The notes below the pieces were generated by a model that was given only the letters and a program-made list of their open reading frames with translations, ran no database searches and was not told the DNA's origin. From Pseudogemmatithrix spongiicola (lineage in GTDB: Bacteria > Gemmatimonadota > Gemmatimonadetes > Gemmatimonadales > Gemmatimonadaceae): DNA of 64,000 nucleotides. The stretch covers positions 1,240,001 through 1,304,000 of the forward strand of contig NZ_CP130613.1 of the NCBI RefSeq assembly GCF_030623445.1, in the 5' to 3' direction. Shown piece by piece: positions 37,802 through 47,119 of the stretch (the stretch's first letter is position 1; each line of letters opens with the position of its first letter). The position numbers and the translations under genes are program-made.

Positions 37802-39010
37802 ATGCGCATCCGCATCCTCGCCCTCGCCGCCGCCGGCACCCTCACCCTGGGCGGCGGTCTCCTGTTCGCCAGCCTCGACAAGGAAACCCGCGGCCTCCTG
37901 GCGTCGCTCCCCACGGACCGCGACGTGCTGCTCTGGAAGCAGGACCAGCGCACTGCCGCCTTCCGCGCGATGGATCGCCTGCCGATCCTCGCCAAGGCCG
38001 CGCACATCTCGCCCTCGCCGACACCGCTCGCGCTGCCGATGGGTGAGCCGCTGGAGATTCCCGGCATCGATGCGTTCATGGCCGACCAGCGCAGCGCCGG
38101 CATCGTCATCCTGCAGGACGGCAAGGTCCGCTTCGAGCGCTACGGCCTCGACTTCGACGCCGAGGGCCGCTGGACCAGCTTCTCGGTCGCGAAGAGCTTC
38201 ACGTCCACGCTCGTCGGCGCGGCCATCCAGGACGGCTTCATCACGAGCCTCGACGATACCGTGAGCCGTTACATCCCCGACCTTCGCGGCTCGGCCTACG
38301 ACGCCGTCACCATCCGCCAACTGCTCACCATGAGCTCGGGCGTGCGGTGGAACGAGGACTACGAGGATCCCAACGCCGACGTCGCGCAGTTCAACAAGGA
38401 GAAGCCCGAGGGCGGCATGGACGCCACGGTGAGCTACATGCGCCGCTTGCCGCGCGCGCATCCGGCGGGCACGGTGTGGCAGTACAATACCGGCGAGACG
38501 AATCTCATCGGCGTGCTCGTGTCGTCGGCCACCGGCAAGTCGTTGAGCGAGTACCTGCAAGAGAAGATCTGGCATCCCGCCGGCATGGAAGCCGAGGCCA
38601 CTTGGCTGCTCGGCGGTTCGGGGCACGAGATCGCCGGCTGCTGCATCCAGGCCGCGACGCGCGACTTCGCGCGCATGGGACTGCTCGTGCTCGCCAACGG
38701 CAGGGTGGGTGACCGGCAACTCGTGCCGGAGACGTGGTTCGCCGAGGCGACCACCAAGCGGATGGAGATCGGGGAGCCAGGCCGCGGGTACGGCTACCAG
38801 TGGTGGACGTACGACGACGGTGCCGTCGCCGCGCGCGGCATCTTCGGGCAGGGCATCTTCATCGACCCCGCGCGGCGCTTGGTCATCGCCATGAACGCCA
38901 ACTGGCCGCGGGCGACGATCGGGCCGCAGGCGCCGGCGCGTGAAGCGTTCTACCAACAGGTGCGGGCGCTAATCGACGCGGAAGGCGGGTCCCGCCAACC
39001 GGCGCCGTAG
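37802..39010 (+). CDS. Beta-lactamase-fold serine hydrolase, secreted
   Basis: 402 residues with an uncleaved-looking N-terminal helix. SVAKS is the SxxK motif with the nucleophile Ser; YNTGE replaces YxN; the third motif is near RGIFGQG. MSSGVRWNEDYEDPNAD and HPAGTVWQYNTGETNL are characteristic of the 6-aminohexanoate-dimer-hydrolase-like branch (PF00144). Likely a periplasmic esterase or amidase. The next gene starts one base after its stop. Confidence 0.85.
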   Translation: MRIRILALAAAGTLTLGGGLLFASLDKETRGLLASLPTDRDVLLWKQDQRTAAFRAMDRLPILAKAAHISPSPTPLALPMGEPLEIPGIDAFMADQRSAGIVILQDGKVRFERYGLDFDAEGRWTSFSVAKSFTSTLVGAAIQDGFITSLDDTVSRYIPDLRGSAYDAVTIRQLLTMSSGVRWNEDYEDPNADVAQFNKEKPEGGMDATVSYMRRLPRAHPAGTVWQYNTGETNLIGVLVSSATGKSLSEYLQEKIWHPAGMEAEATWLLGGSGHEIAGCCIQAATRDFARMGLLVLANGRVGDRQLVPETWFAEATTKRMEIGEPGRGYGYQWWTYDDGAVAARGIFGQGIFIDPARRLVIAMNANWPRATIGPQAPAREAFYQQVRALIDAEGGSRQPAP

Positions 39011-39011
39011 C

Positions 39012-39998
39012 ATGCGCGCGCTCTTGGTGGCGCTGCTCCTCAGCGTCGTCGCTCTGCCGGCCGCTGCGCAGCGCAGCGGCGCGCGCAAGGCCGTCTTCAT
39101 CATCCTCGACGGCATCCCAGCCGACGTGATCGAGCGCGTGGAGACTCCGGCGCTCGACGCCATCGCCGCCGCGGGCGGCTACGCGCGCGCCTGGGTCGGC
39201 GGCGAACTCGGTGGCCCCACGCAGACGCCGACGATCTCGGCCCCCGGGTACATGAGCCTCATCACCGGCACCTGGGCCAACAAGCACAACGTGTGGAACA
39301 ACAGTCGGCAGAATCCAAACTATGCCTACTGGAACCTGTTTCGCATCGTCGAGACCGTCGAGCCCGCGCGTCGGACGGCGCTATTCTCGACATGGACGGA
39401 CAATCGCACGGTGCTCATCGGCATCGGCAAGCCACAGGCGGGCGCCTTCCAACTCGATCACGTGGCGGACGGTTACGAGTTGGACACCATCGCGTATCCG
39501 CATGACCGCCGGTCACAGTACATCCGCGCCATCGATGCGCGCGTGACCGACGAGACGGCCGCGCACATCGCCGGTGTGGGGCCGGATCTCTCGTGGGTCT
39601 ACCTGCAGTACACAGACGACGCCGCGCATGCGAACGGCGACCGCGAGGCATCGGACGCGGCGGTGCGCGAGGCGGACGCGCATGTAGGGCGCATCTGGGC
39701 CGCGGTGCAGCGGCGGCAGGCGCTCGGCGAACAGTGGATGATCGTCGTGACGACCGACCACGGCCGCGACGCCGCGACGGGCAAGGGGCATGGGGGGCAG
39801 AGCGAGCGCGAGCGCCGAACGTGGATCGTGACGAATCAGCCGGAGCTGACGGAGCGGTTCACGAGCGGAGCGGCGGCGGTGGTGGACATTGCGCCGTCGA
39901 TCCTGCAGTTCATGGGTGTCGCGGTGCCGGCGGATGTGGCGGCGCGGATGGATGGGGTGTCGTTCCTTGCTTCGCTGCTCAGGACACCGGAAGAGTAA
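39012..39998 (+). CDS. Secreted alkaline-phosphatase-superfamily phosphodiesterase
   Basis: 328 residues, signal peptide ending PAAAQ. FIILDGIPADVIE carries the metal-binding Asp; the segment TPTISAPGYMSLITGTWANKHNV contains the nucleophile region; YTDDAAHANGDREASDAAVREAD and VTTDHGRDAATGKGHGGQ supply further metal ligands. These match nucleotide pyrophosphatase/phosphodiesterase-type enzymes. It is co-transcribed with the serine hydrolase. The substrate is unknown. Confidence 0.83.
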   Translation: MRALLVALLLSVVALPAAAQRSGARKAVFIILDGIPADVIERVETPALDAIAAAGGYARAWVGGELGGPTQTPTISAPGYMSLITGTWANKHNVWNNSRQNPNYAYWNLFRIVETVEPARRTALFSTWTDNRTVLIGIGKPQAGAFQLDHVADGYELDTIAYPHDRRSQYIRAIDARVTDETAAHIAGVGPDLSWVYLQYTDDAAHANGDREASDAAVREADAHVGRIWAAVQRRQALGEQWMIVVTTDHGRDAATGKGHGGQSERERRTWIVTNQPELTERFTSGAAAVVDIAPSILQFMGVAVPADVAARMDGVSFLASLLRTPEE

Positions 39999-40413
39999 TC
40001 TCGACCGCCACGGTATCCGGCACGCTGTTGGGCGGCGCCACGCGAGCGCGCACGAACACGCTGTCCCCCACACTCGGCTCACCCGGCGCGAGCGGGACCT
40101 GATTCGCGCGGATCCACAGCGACACGCTATCGCTCTCGCCCCGGCTGTACCGGGTGAGACGCAGCGCAAAGCGGCCGTCGGCGCCCGTGCGGTCGTAGGG
40201 CGTGTTGAACTGCGAACCGTCAAGGCTTGGCCGCGGACCGACGCTCACGTTGACCAGCGGCGCTCCATCGCTCCCGAGCACGCGCCCGATGATGACCGTG
40301 CAGCCGAAGTTGCCGAACCCGGACGTCGCCTGCACGCAGCGCGTGGTGTCCACGGGCTCCGTGGGTGCGCAGGCCAGCAACATGGTGAAGGCGGTCCAAC
40401 GCAGCAGTCGCAT
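39979..40413 (-). CDS. Lipoprotein with carboxypeptidase-regulatory-like domain
   Basis: 144 residues. LLAC at residues 12-15 can be a lipobox. RVLGSDGAPLVNVSVGPRPS with GADGRFALRLT is the CarboxypepD_reg (transthyretin-like) fold found on bacterial surface proteins. It overlaps the preceding convergent gene by 20 bases. No specific role. Confidence 0.65.
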   Translation of the reverse strand: MRLLRWTAFTMLLACAPTEPVDTTRCVQATSGFGNFGCTVIIGRVLGSDGAPLVNVSVGPRPSLDGSQFNTPYDRTGADGRFALRLTRYSRGESDSVSLWIRANQVPLAPGEPSVGDSVFVRARVAPPNSVPDTVAVEITLPVS

Positions 40414-40489
40414 GTGGACTCCGGTGCGAGTGGTCCTCGAATGCTATAAGTTGGCGTCGGGCGTACGCAACCGCTTCCCGGAGCGCGCA

Positions 40490-41926
40490 GTGACGACGAC
40501 CATCCTCGTGCACGGCTGGAGCGACACCGGCCGCTCGTTCAAGGCCATGAAGGCCTTCCTGTCGAAGCGCGGCATCGCGGACGTCGAGGACATTTATTTC
40601 GGCGAGTACGAGTCTCGCGAAGACGCGCTCACCTTCGACGACATCGTGGACGGCTTTCACGAGCGCATGATGGAGCGCGGGTTCATCGGTGCCGATGGCC
40701 GGGCCAAGCAGTCCGTCAACGTCGTCGTGCACTCCACGGGCGGCCTGGTGCTGCGGCACTGGATCTGGCGCTACTATCTCCGCGACGCGCGCATCGGCGA
40801 CTGCCCCGTGAAGCGGCTCGTCATGCTGGCCCCCGCCAACTTCGGCTCGCCCTTGGCGCATCGCGGCAAGTCGTTCTTCGGTGCGCTCGCCAAGGGCCGC
40901 AAGGAACTCGGCAACTTCCTCGAGACCGGTCGCACGCTGCTCGACGGGCTCGAACTCGCGAGTCCATATCAGTGGCGGCTCGCCGAGCGCGACACGCTGG
41001 GGCAGGGCAGCCACTTCACGCCGACGGGCATCCAGCTGACGATCCTCACGGGCGTCGAGCCCTACGGCGACCTTCGGCGCATGGTCTCCAAGCCGGGTAC
41101 CGACGGGACCATCGTGATCGCCGGCGCGCCGCTGAATTCCATCTTGCTCCGCGTCACGCCCACACGATACGCGGGCGATGACCCCTCGACGCCGCCGTAC
41201 CGATGGAGCGGCCACACGTCGACGCACGACTTCGCGTTCGGGGTGCTCCCCGGACTGGACCACGGGTCGATCGTCTCGTCGTTCGATGCGACGGGCAAGC
41301 AGACGTCACTGGTCAGCGGACTCGTGCTCAAGGCCTTGCAGACCAAGTCCGCGCGGGAGTTCGCGGCGCTCAAGGCCGAGGTCGCCCAGGTCACGGCGGA
41401 CACGTATCGCGCGACGGGGTACCCGCAGTACCAGCAGTTCCTCGTGCGCGTGCGGGACGATCACGACGTGCCGGTGCGCGACTTCACGCTTGCCTTCGGC
41501 CTCGCGAAGGTCTCGCGGCTGCAGGGAGCCGGCTGGCGCAGCGGGTCGGGGGAGACGGCGAAGGAGCGCACGTACGGCGCGCGCGTACAGGAGGAGATGG
41601 TACGCGAAGCGCACGCCAACCGCAGCGATGCGGCGTATCGACGCTTCCTCGTCAATCCTGCCGCGGTGCAGCGGCTGATCGCCGACGCGTCGACGGACAT
41701 CGGCGAGGATGTGGCGCTGACCATGCGGGTCTACGTGCCGCCGGTGGATGGAGGCATCCGCTACGCGAACGAGCAGTTGCAGGCGGTGGCGCTGGCGTAC
41801 TCCAATCCGAAGGCCACGGCCGGGGCGCCGACGCTGTTGTATCCGAACACGACGACCCTGGTCGATATCGGGGTGGACCGGAAGACCGACTACGTGTGGA
41901 TCGAGCGGACGGTGCGGACGCGCTGA
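40490..41926 (+). CDS. Alpha/beta-hydrolase lipase-like protein
   Basis: 478 residues from GTG with GGAG eight bases upstream; longer in-frame starts exist. TTILVHGWSDTGRSF opens the hydrolase fold, VVVHSTGGLVLRHW is the nucleophile elbow (Ser in HSTGG), and later DHGSIVS may hold the acid or base residues. The C-terminal 180 residues are a beta-rich domain of unknown type. PGAP1/lipase class esterase activity on lipids is likely. No signal peptide, so probably cytosolic or membrane-associated. Confidence 0.72.
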   Translation: MTTTILVHGWSDTGRSFKAMKAFLSKRGIADVEDIYFGEYESREDALTFDDIVDGFHERMMERGFIGADGRAKQSVNVVVHSTGGLVLRHWIWRYYLRDARIGDCPVKRLVMLAPANFGSPLAHRGKSFFGALAKGRKELGNFLETGRTLLDGLELASPYQWRLAERDTLGQGSHFTPTGIQLTILTGVEPYGDLRRMVSKPGTDGTIVIAGAPLNSILLRVTPTRYAGDDPSTPPYRWSGHTSTHDFAFGVLPGLDHGSIVSSFDATGKQTSLVSGLVLKALQTKSAREFAALKAEVAQVTADTYRATGYPQYQQFLVRVRDDHDVPVRDFTLAFGLAKVSRLQGAGWRSGSGETAKERTYGARVQEEMVREAHANRSDAAYRRFLVNPAAVQRLIADASTDIGEDVALTMRVYVPPVDGGIRYANEQLQAVALAYSNPKATAGAPTLLYPNTTTLVDIGVDRKTDYVWIERTVRTR

Positions 41927-41930
41927 CGTC

Positions 41931-44378
41931 CTACTCGGCGCGCAGCGTCAAGCCGGGGTCGACCTCCGCCGCGCGGCGAGATGGAATCCAAGTCGCCAGC
42001 GCCGCGACGGTCAGCAGCAGTGCCGCGACCACAGCGCCGACCGCCAGCGGCAGCGTCGCCGACATGCGCATCTCGCCCTGCGCGATCAGCACCTGCAGCG
42101 CGGCCAGCGTGATGGGAAGCCCGATCGCCAACGCGATCATCGCCGACTTCATGCCAGACGCGAGGAACATGCGCGCGACCTGCAGGGGCTCGGCGCCTAC
42201 CGCGATCCGCACCCCGATCTCGCGGGTGCGCTGCCGCACCGACAGCGCGATCACGCCGTAGAGCCCGAGTGATGCGAGCAGCAGCGCAAGCACGGCGCCG
42301 AGGGCTGCTCCGAGCGAGAGCCGCTGCGTGAACTGGCGCTCGTCTGCATCGCGCTGCTCAAGGGTCCGGATGGCAGAGATCGGCAACTGCGGCGCTTCAG
42401 CCATCACGAAGCGCTGAAGCGCCGGGAGGTACGCCTCCGCCGGCCCGCGCGTGCGGACCAGCACTTGGTTCGTGGACCACGCCATGCCGTGCGCCGTGTA
42501 GATCCGGAACGGTCCTTTCCCCGCCACCTGGCTGCCCGCCGGCGGCATGTCCGGCACGGTCACGCGGGAATCGTACACCCCGACGACGGTCATCAAGAGC
42601 TGCTCTTCACTCGCGCCGCTGGCCGGTGGCAGCGCAGTGCGCTGCCCGATCGGATTGGCGTCGCCGTACAGCGCCTGTGCGAGATCGACGCCGATCACGA
42701 CGGGAAGGTCGGTCGAGTTGCTGTCGGCCAGCAAGACGTCACGCCCGAGCACGATCGGCACATCGAGCAGGTCGAACCACCCCGGTGCGGCGCCCGTGAG
42801 ATGCATGTTCCCGCGGACCTCGAACTCCTGTGCGGCCGGCACGACCGCGCGGACCTCCGGACGCGCGGCGATCCGCGGGATGAGCTGCGTCACCTGGAGG
42901 GGACCGAGTTCGACCAGCGCTGGATCGCCGCTAGGGTTGAACGTCGCCTCGATGACCTCGCGGCTCGTCTCGACGGCCATCGGGCGATGGTTGGCGCGCA
43001 CGGTGTGCAGCATGACGAGCAGGCCCACCAGCAGCGGCTGCGAGAGCGCGATTTGTGCGACGACCAGGGCCCGCTGGAGTCGCGAGCGTCGCGTGGCGCC
43101 GTGCCCAGAGTCGCGGAGCGCACCCGCCAGCCCGCGCGTCGCGTGCAGCGCGGGCGAGAGGCCGAATAGGATGCCCGTCGCCATCGCGAGCACAAAGACG
43201 AACGCGAAGGTCTGCAGGTCGGGGGAGAGGTCTGCCCCGATCACCACGCGCGCGCTGACGAACGAGAGGAGCCAGAACGCCCCGATTGCGCCGGCCGCCG
43301 CGCCCACCAGCGAGGCGATCGTCGACTCGGTGGCGAGTTGTCGGATGATGCGCTGGCGCGTGGCGCCAAGGGCGAGGCGCACGGCAATCTCTTGGCGTCG
43401 CGAGACCGCAGCCGCGACCATGAGCGCGCTGACGTTCATCCAGCCGACCAGCAGGATGAGCAGGCCAAGGGCCGCGAGCAGCGAGATGACGAGCAGCAGC
43501 TCCTCGCCTTCGTCCCATGGTGGCACGGCGCCGAGGTGTCGCACGTCCGCCCTCCGCGCCATGCCGACCCGGTCCGCCGAGTCGGGGAGCGTGATCGTCG
43601 CGACCTGCTCGGCCACGGCAGCGGCCTGCGCGAAGCTCGCGCCCGGTGCGAGTCGCGCCAGCACGCGCAGGGCAGGGTCGTCGTCGAACCAGCGGGCCGG
43701 CGCCGCGGTGAGGGTGCTGCGCGCGCTGAGCGGGATGAAGAGCATCGGCTCCACGTCGTCGCGCATCGCACCGCGAAAGCGGCGCGGCGCGATGCCGACG
43801 ATCTCCACGGGCACCTTATTGACGAGCAGCCGCCGTCCCAGCGCCGCCTCGGGCGATCCGAACATCCGTTCCGCGTGGATCGCGGCCATCACGGCGCTCA
43901 GGTCGGCGCTGCCGTCGTCGCGCTGGAACAGGTCACGCCCACCGATGAGGGGGACGCCCAGCGTCGTGAAGAAGTTCGGGGCGACGAAGGTGATGGGGAC
44001 GTTCTGCGCGCCGGCGCTGTCTCCGGCGGCGACGATCGCGTCGTCCTCGATCCACGCCGTGACGGAGGCAAACACCTCGCGGCGCGCGGAGAGTTGGTCG
44101 AGCTGCGTCCCCGTGAGATCCGTCAGCTTCCACGCGGCGGTCCTTGTGGGCCGTTCCTGGATCCAGACGAGGGCGTGTGCGGGGTCCTGCGGGACCTGCG
44201 GCGCCGGCCGCAGGAACATGGCCTGAAAGAACGAGAAGATCAGGGTATTGGCGCCGGTGGCGAGGGCGATGACCGCAAGCGTGATCGCGGTCGTGGCCTT
44301 GTGGCGCGAGAGATAGCGTAGGGCGAACCGCATGTCGCTGCCGAGCGACTGCAGCAGCGCGGCGGGGGGCGTCGGCAT
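41931..44378 (-). CDS. ADOP-type duplicated MacB/FtsX permease
   Basis: 815 residues: an N-terminal helix, a large MacB-type periplasmic domain (residues 60-270), three membrane helices, a second periplasmic domain, and three more helices at the C-terminus. This duplicated permease without its own ATPase is the type abundant in Acidobacteria and Gemmatimonadota. GALGIQL-type loops (VRQRTREIGVRIAVGAEPLQV) are the FtsX signature. Probably exports or signals for an unknown molecule. Confidence 0.88.
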   Translation of the reverse strand: MPTPPAALLQSLGSDMRFALRYLSRHKATTAITLAVIALATGANTLIFSFFQAMFLRPAPQVPQDPAHALVWIQERPTRTAAWKLTDLTGTQLDQLSARREVFASVTAWIEDDAIVAAGDSAGAQNVPITFVAPNFFTTLGVPLIGGRDLFQRDDGSADLSAVMAAIHAERMFGSPEAALGRRLLVNKVPVEIVGIAPRRFRGAMRDDVEPMLFIPLSARSTLTAAPARWFDDDPALRVLARLAPGASFAQAAAVAEQVATITLPDSADRVGMARRADVRHLGAVPPWDEGEELLLVISLLAALGLLILLVGWMNVSALMVAAAVSRRQEIAVRLALGATRQRIIRQLATESTIASLVGAAAGAIGAFWLLSFVSARVVIGADLSPDLQTFAFVFVLAMATGILFGLSPALHATRGLAGALRDSGHGATRRSRLQRALVVAQIALSQPLLVGLLVMLHTVRANHRPMAVETSREVIEATFNPSGDPALVELGPLQVTQLIPRIAARPEVRAVVPAAQEFEVRGNMHLTGAAPGWFDLLDVPIVLGRDVLLADSNSTDLPVVIGVDLAQALYGDANPIGQRTALPPASGASEEQLLMTVVGVYDSRVTVPDMPPAGSQVAGKGPFRIYTAHGMAWSTNQVLVRTRGPAEAYLPALQRFVMAEAPQLPISAIRTLEQRDADERQFTQRLSLGAALGAVLALLLASLGLYGVIALSVRQRTREIGVRIAVGAEPLQVARMFLASGMKSAMIALAIGLPITLAALQVLIAQGEMRMSATLPLAVGAVVAALLLTVAALATWIPSRRAAEVDPGLTLRAE

Positions 44379-44438
44379 ATGGGGCAGACGTATGCGCGGC
44401 CTGTTGGGTTTCAGCCGGACGGCGGGCTGCAGGACGGC

Positions 44439-44849
44439 TCAGGCGTCGGTCAGCAGGGCATCGAGAAAGCGCCACTCGAGGAGGCCGAGGCCTCCGACAT
44501 ACGCGCCCTCGAGGAGCAGGAGGCCGAGACCGTACGCAGAGGCCTGCGCGGCGAGGACGGCGCTGGCGATGACGCAGAACACCGCCCAGGCCAGGTTGGC
44601 GCCGATGAGGAGCTGCAGGAGCGCTCGGGGGCGGACGGCGCGTCGGGCGAGCGACAGCGAGAACGCACCATACGCGAGATTCGCGGCGCCCAGCGCGATG
44701 ACGAAGCTCTCCGGCATCGCGTAGAGCCTGCTGAGCCACGGGGAGAGCGCGAGGACCAGGACGCCGACCGCCAAGCCGCCCAAGCAGTCGATCCAGAGCA
44801 GGGAACTCGCCTTGCGCAGGTAGGGAATCTGTCGGTGTGTGGACGTCAT
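44439..44849 (-). CDS. Small four-helix membrane protein
   Basis: 136 residues with four helices (LWIDCLGGLAVGVLVLAL, FVIALGAANLAYGAFSLSLA, LIGANLAWAVFCVIASAVLAA, LGLLLLEGAYVGGLGLLEW). No family motif. Starts shortly after the lipoprotein gene (10 bases) and lies next to the proposed cassette cluster. Confidence 0.6.
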   Translation of the reverse strand: MTSTHRQIPYLRKASSLLWIDCLGGLAVGVLVLALSPWLSRLYAMPESFVIALGAANLAYGAFSLSLARRAVRPRALLQLLIGANLAWAVFCVIASAVLAAQASAYGLGLLLLEGAYVGGLGLLEWRFLDALLTDA

Positions 44850-44859
44850 TGCGCGCGAC

Positions 44860-45498
44860 TCACTGCAACGCGGAGCCGTCAAACGGAACCGTGATGCTCA
44901 AGCTGAGCGGTATGGCATGCTGTCGAAAGACGAAACAGCTCGGCGCGGATTCGCCGTCGGCCGGCGGTATGCAGGTGCGGCGCGTGCTGTGGCCGTAGAG
45001 GGCGTATAGGGGCGCTTCGACTTGGATGCGGAGACGCCCCCCAGCCTGGTCGAAGAACGAGACGCCACTGAACAGCGATGAGGCCGGCGTCAGCACTTCG
45101 AACCTCCAGTTCGGCACGGCAAGGCGGTGCGGCAGCTCTTCGAGGACGATATGGCTGAAGGCGTCGGCCAGTTCCGCCGCGGTGCTGGCCGAGGCGATGG
45201 GGCAGCGAAAGAAGACAGTCACCCGCGTATTCGCAGTTTGCACGTTCAGCGCCACGAATCCTGACGGTGGATTGGCCGAACAGGGCTGTGACCAGCTCGT
45301 GCGCCGCGGCGCTTGGGTCCCCGACGTCACCACGCTCCAGGAGAGCGGGTTGGCAGCTGTCCAGTCCTCGACGGCGGCCAGCGCCATGCGATACTCGTCG
45401 TCCGGAGAGACGGGGTCGCTGCAGCTGGCGATGAGCAACGCCATCGAGCAAGCGATGAGGCGCCGAGCAAGAACGGTGACTGTCCGGCTGGATCGCAT
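44860..45498 (-). CDS. Lipoprotein of unknown function
   Basis: 212 residues; signal ends LLIASC. The mature part has a Cys pair (QPCSANPP and FFRCPIA) and beta segments such as VTVFFRCPIASASTAAEL and FDQAGGRLRIQVEAPLYALYG. No homology recognised. It is the last clearly non-cassette gene before the attC cluster. Confidence 0.55.
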   Translation of the reverse strand: MRSSRTVTVLARRLIACSMALLIASCSDPVSPDDEYRMALAAVEDWTAANPLSWSVVTSGTQAPRRTSWSQPCSANPPSGFVALNVQTANTRVTVFFRCPIASASTAAELADAFSHIVLEELPHRLAVPNWRFEVLTPASSLFSGVSFFDQAGGRLRIQVEAPLYALYGHSTRRTCIPPADGESAPSCFVFRQHAIPLSLSITVPFDGSALQ

Positions 45499-45635
45499 GC
45501 GCAACAATACCTTCGCGGTATGCGCCGTCGTCACGTGAGAACGACCCAGCACCAAGAGTCCGCAATCAGCTAGAGCTCGTGGCCACGCTTCGCGAGTCGG
45601 TACTTGAAGCCACCGTACATGCCCGGGACCGGGAA

Positions 45636-45712
45636 CCATAAGGCGCCATCTGCTGTGGACGTCCCACCACTGCACCCACACCGTGTTGATCGGCAGCGAT
45701 CGTCGTTCGCCT
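45636..45712 (-). other. attC-like site 1 (integron recombination site)
   Basis: Left end CCATAAGGCGCC-ATCTGCTG, right end GGCAGCGATCGTCGTTCGCC. Fits the local consensus of AAC-type R box, a mismatched spacer and a GCxGC L box, with the inner hairpin GTGG-acgtc-CCAC. It lies 21 bases after the stop of the cupredoxin-like gene, as attC does after its cassette gene. The core triplets are degraded. Confidence 0.6.
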
Positions 45713-45732
45713 GGCGCCTGCCGCGGTCGAGG

Positions 45733-46191
45733 TTACTCGGAGGACTCGCGGACGGTGATGAGCTTGAACATGCCGAGATGCATGTGCGCGGGCGCCGCCT
45801 CGGCGTCACGGAAGTTGCACACGAGCAGATACCGCTCGCCGGCCTGCAAGTTGATGAGGAGCTGGCCGGGCGTAGTGACGCCGGGTTCGGCCGTGAGGAT
45901 TCCGCTGGGCTGGTCGCGGAGCGCACTCCAGGAACTGTCAGCGCGATCGAGGCGGAGGATTTCCTGAATATCGGCATTCGGCCGCAGGCGCACGACGATG
46001 ACTTCGTGCGCGACCTTGCCACCGTTCGCGAGGCCGAAGGCGGTGGCTCCAGCCGGGAGACTGTCGGGCGCAGTGAAGGCATACTCGTTAGCCTGCACGA
46101 CGACGGGGTTTGGGGCCTTTGCCGTCGTGCACGCGGACACCGTGAGCGTCGTAACGGCGACAAGGAGGGAGAGCACGCGTCTGGGTGTCAT
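45733..46191 (-). CDS. Cupredoxin-like lipoprotein (cassette gene)
   Basis: 152 residues. Signal ends VSAC. The body is a beta sandwich with candidate type-1 copper ligands in order: VAHEVIV (His), YLLVCNF (Cys), HMHLGMF (His and Met). QANEYAFTAPDSLPAGATAF is typical of the plastocyanin-like fold. A periplasmic electron carrier or copper-binding role is likely, and a copper island lies 7 kb away. An attC-like site follows its stop. Confidence 0.65.
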   Translation of the reverse strand: MTPRRVLSLLVAVTTLTVSACTTAKAPNPVVVQANEYAFTAPDSLPAGATAFGLANGGKVAHEVIVVRLRPNADIQEILRLDRADSSWSALRDQPSGILTAEPGVTTPGQLLINLQAGERYLLVCNFRDAEAAPAHMHLGMFKLITVRESSE

Positions 46192-46223
46192 CGTAGGAGG
46201 AAGCGGCGATTTGTGTTGCTCAG

Positions 46224-46360
46224 GTGAATGTGTGCTTCTGCTGCAGCCTTCCCAGGTAAGAAGGGTTGGGCGGTGCGTTCGCAACCAACCCTAGGCCATC
46301 ACGGACGCCCCGCGAAGCTCACCTACGACCTGCGGCACTCGGCGGCACGCGTCGTCAGGC
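46224..46360 (-). other. attC-like site 2
   Basis: Left end GTGAATGTGTGCTTCTGCTG, right end GGCGGCACGCGTCGTCAGGC. The inner stem AGGGTTGG/CCAACCCT (46262-46269 with 46285-46292) forms a hairpin as in long attC sites. It contains the stop codon of the methyltransferase gene in its R box. Confidence 0.7.
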
Positions 46361-46957
46361 CGCCGCGGCCACCAGTGCCACGCGCCCCTTGTCCCGCGCG
46401 CCGTCCGGATGATTGAGGAAGGACTCGTGCACGACCCGAAATCCGGACGACGTGAGCAGTGCGGTCACCTGCGCCGGCGGCAACGAATCGTAGAAGAATG
46501 TGTGCCCGAACATCACATCGGTAAATGCGGGATGCTCGGACCCGCCGACGGTGAGGGCGAAGCGCCCGCCGAGGGGTAGCGTCGCGCGCACCCGCCGAAT
46601 GATGTGTGCGTGCTGCTCGCGGGGGACGTGAAAGAGGGAGTCCCACGCGACGACCGCGGCGACGTGGCTGATGGCCGGGAAGTCCTCTAGGGTGCCGAGT
46701 AGCCACCGGTGTGCCGGGAGGGCCTGCCGTGCGCGGGCCAGCATCGCAGGCGACTGATCGACGCCAACAATCCGGAATCCTGCGTCCGCGAAGTAGGCGG
46801 CAATGGGCTGGCCCGTGCCGCACCCGAGGTCGAGCACCGTGGAACCGGGCGGAAGATCTTCGACGAGCATAGGCAACACCGCGGCCTCACCCGGCGAGAG
46901 TGCCACCCGGTGTCGCGCCCACTGCTCGGCGATTGCGTTGTACGACTCGAGGTTCAT
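46355..46957 (-). CDS. SAM-dependent methyltransferase (cassette gene)
   Basis: 200 residues of class I methyltransferase: MNLESYNAIAEQWARHR, then VLDLGCGTGQPIAAYFA (SAM site), VGVDQSPAMLARARQ and AVVAWDSLFHVP. Acceptor unknown; small-molecule or UbiE-like. It ends inside attC-like site 2, the usual arrangement of a one-gene cassette. Confidence 0.85.
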   Translation of the reverse strand: MNLESYNAIAEQWARHRVALSPGEAAVLPMLVEDLPPGSTVLDLGCGTGQPIAAYFADAGFRIVGVDQSPAMLARARQALPAHRWLLGTLEDFPAISHVAAVVAWDSLFHVPREQHAHIIRRVRATLPLGGRFALTVGGSEHPAFTDVMFGHTFFYDSLPPAQVTALLTSSGFRVVHESFLNHPDGARDKGRVALVAAAA

Positions 46958-46960
46958 GTC

Positions 46961-47020
46961 GGCCTCACGTCCAAGCTAAGCTGCACAGCGGCCCACGGCA
47001 GCCGGCGACGTCGAATGCCT
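46961..47020 (-). other. attC-like site 3
   Basis: 60 bases, the length of a standard attC. GCCTCACGTCC at one end pairs with GACGTCGAATGCC at the other, and an inner GCTGC/GCAGC stem encloses an 11-base loop. It lies in the upstream space of the methyltransferase gene. Confidence 0.55.
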
Positions 47021-47119
47021 TAGCGGCGCGGCGGCCAAACCACCGGGAGCTTCGTCTGCTCGGAGAGCATCCGCACGTACTCGGCCATCGGTGGCAAGCC
47101 GACGCTCGCACGCCGCCCG

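Noticed and set aside
45570-45640. Minus-strand fragment GMYGGFKYRLAKRGHEL before a stop
   Set aside because: It resembles a piece of a known small-protein motif but is short, has no start and runs into attC-like site 1; too little to call a gene.
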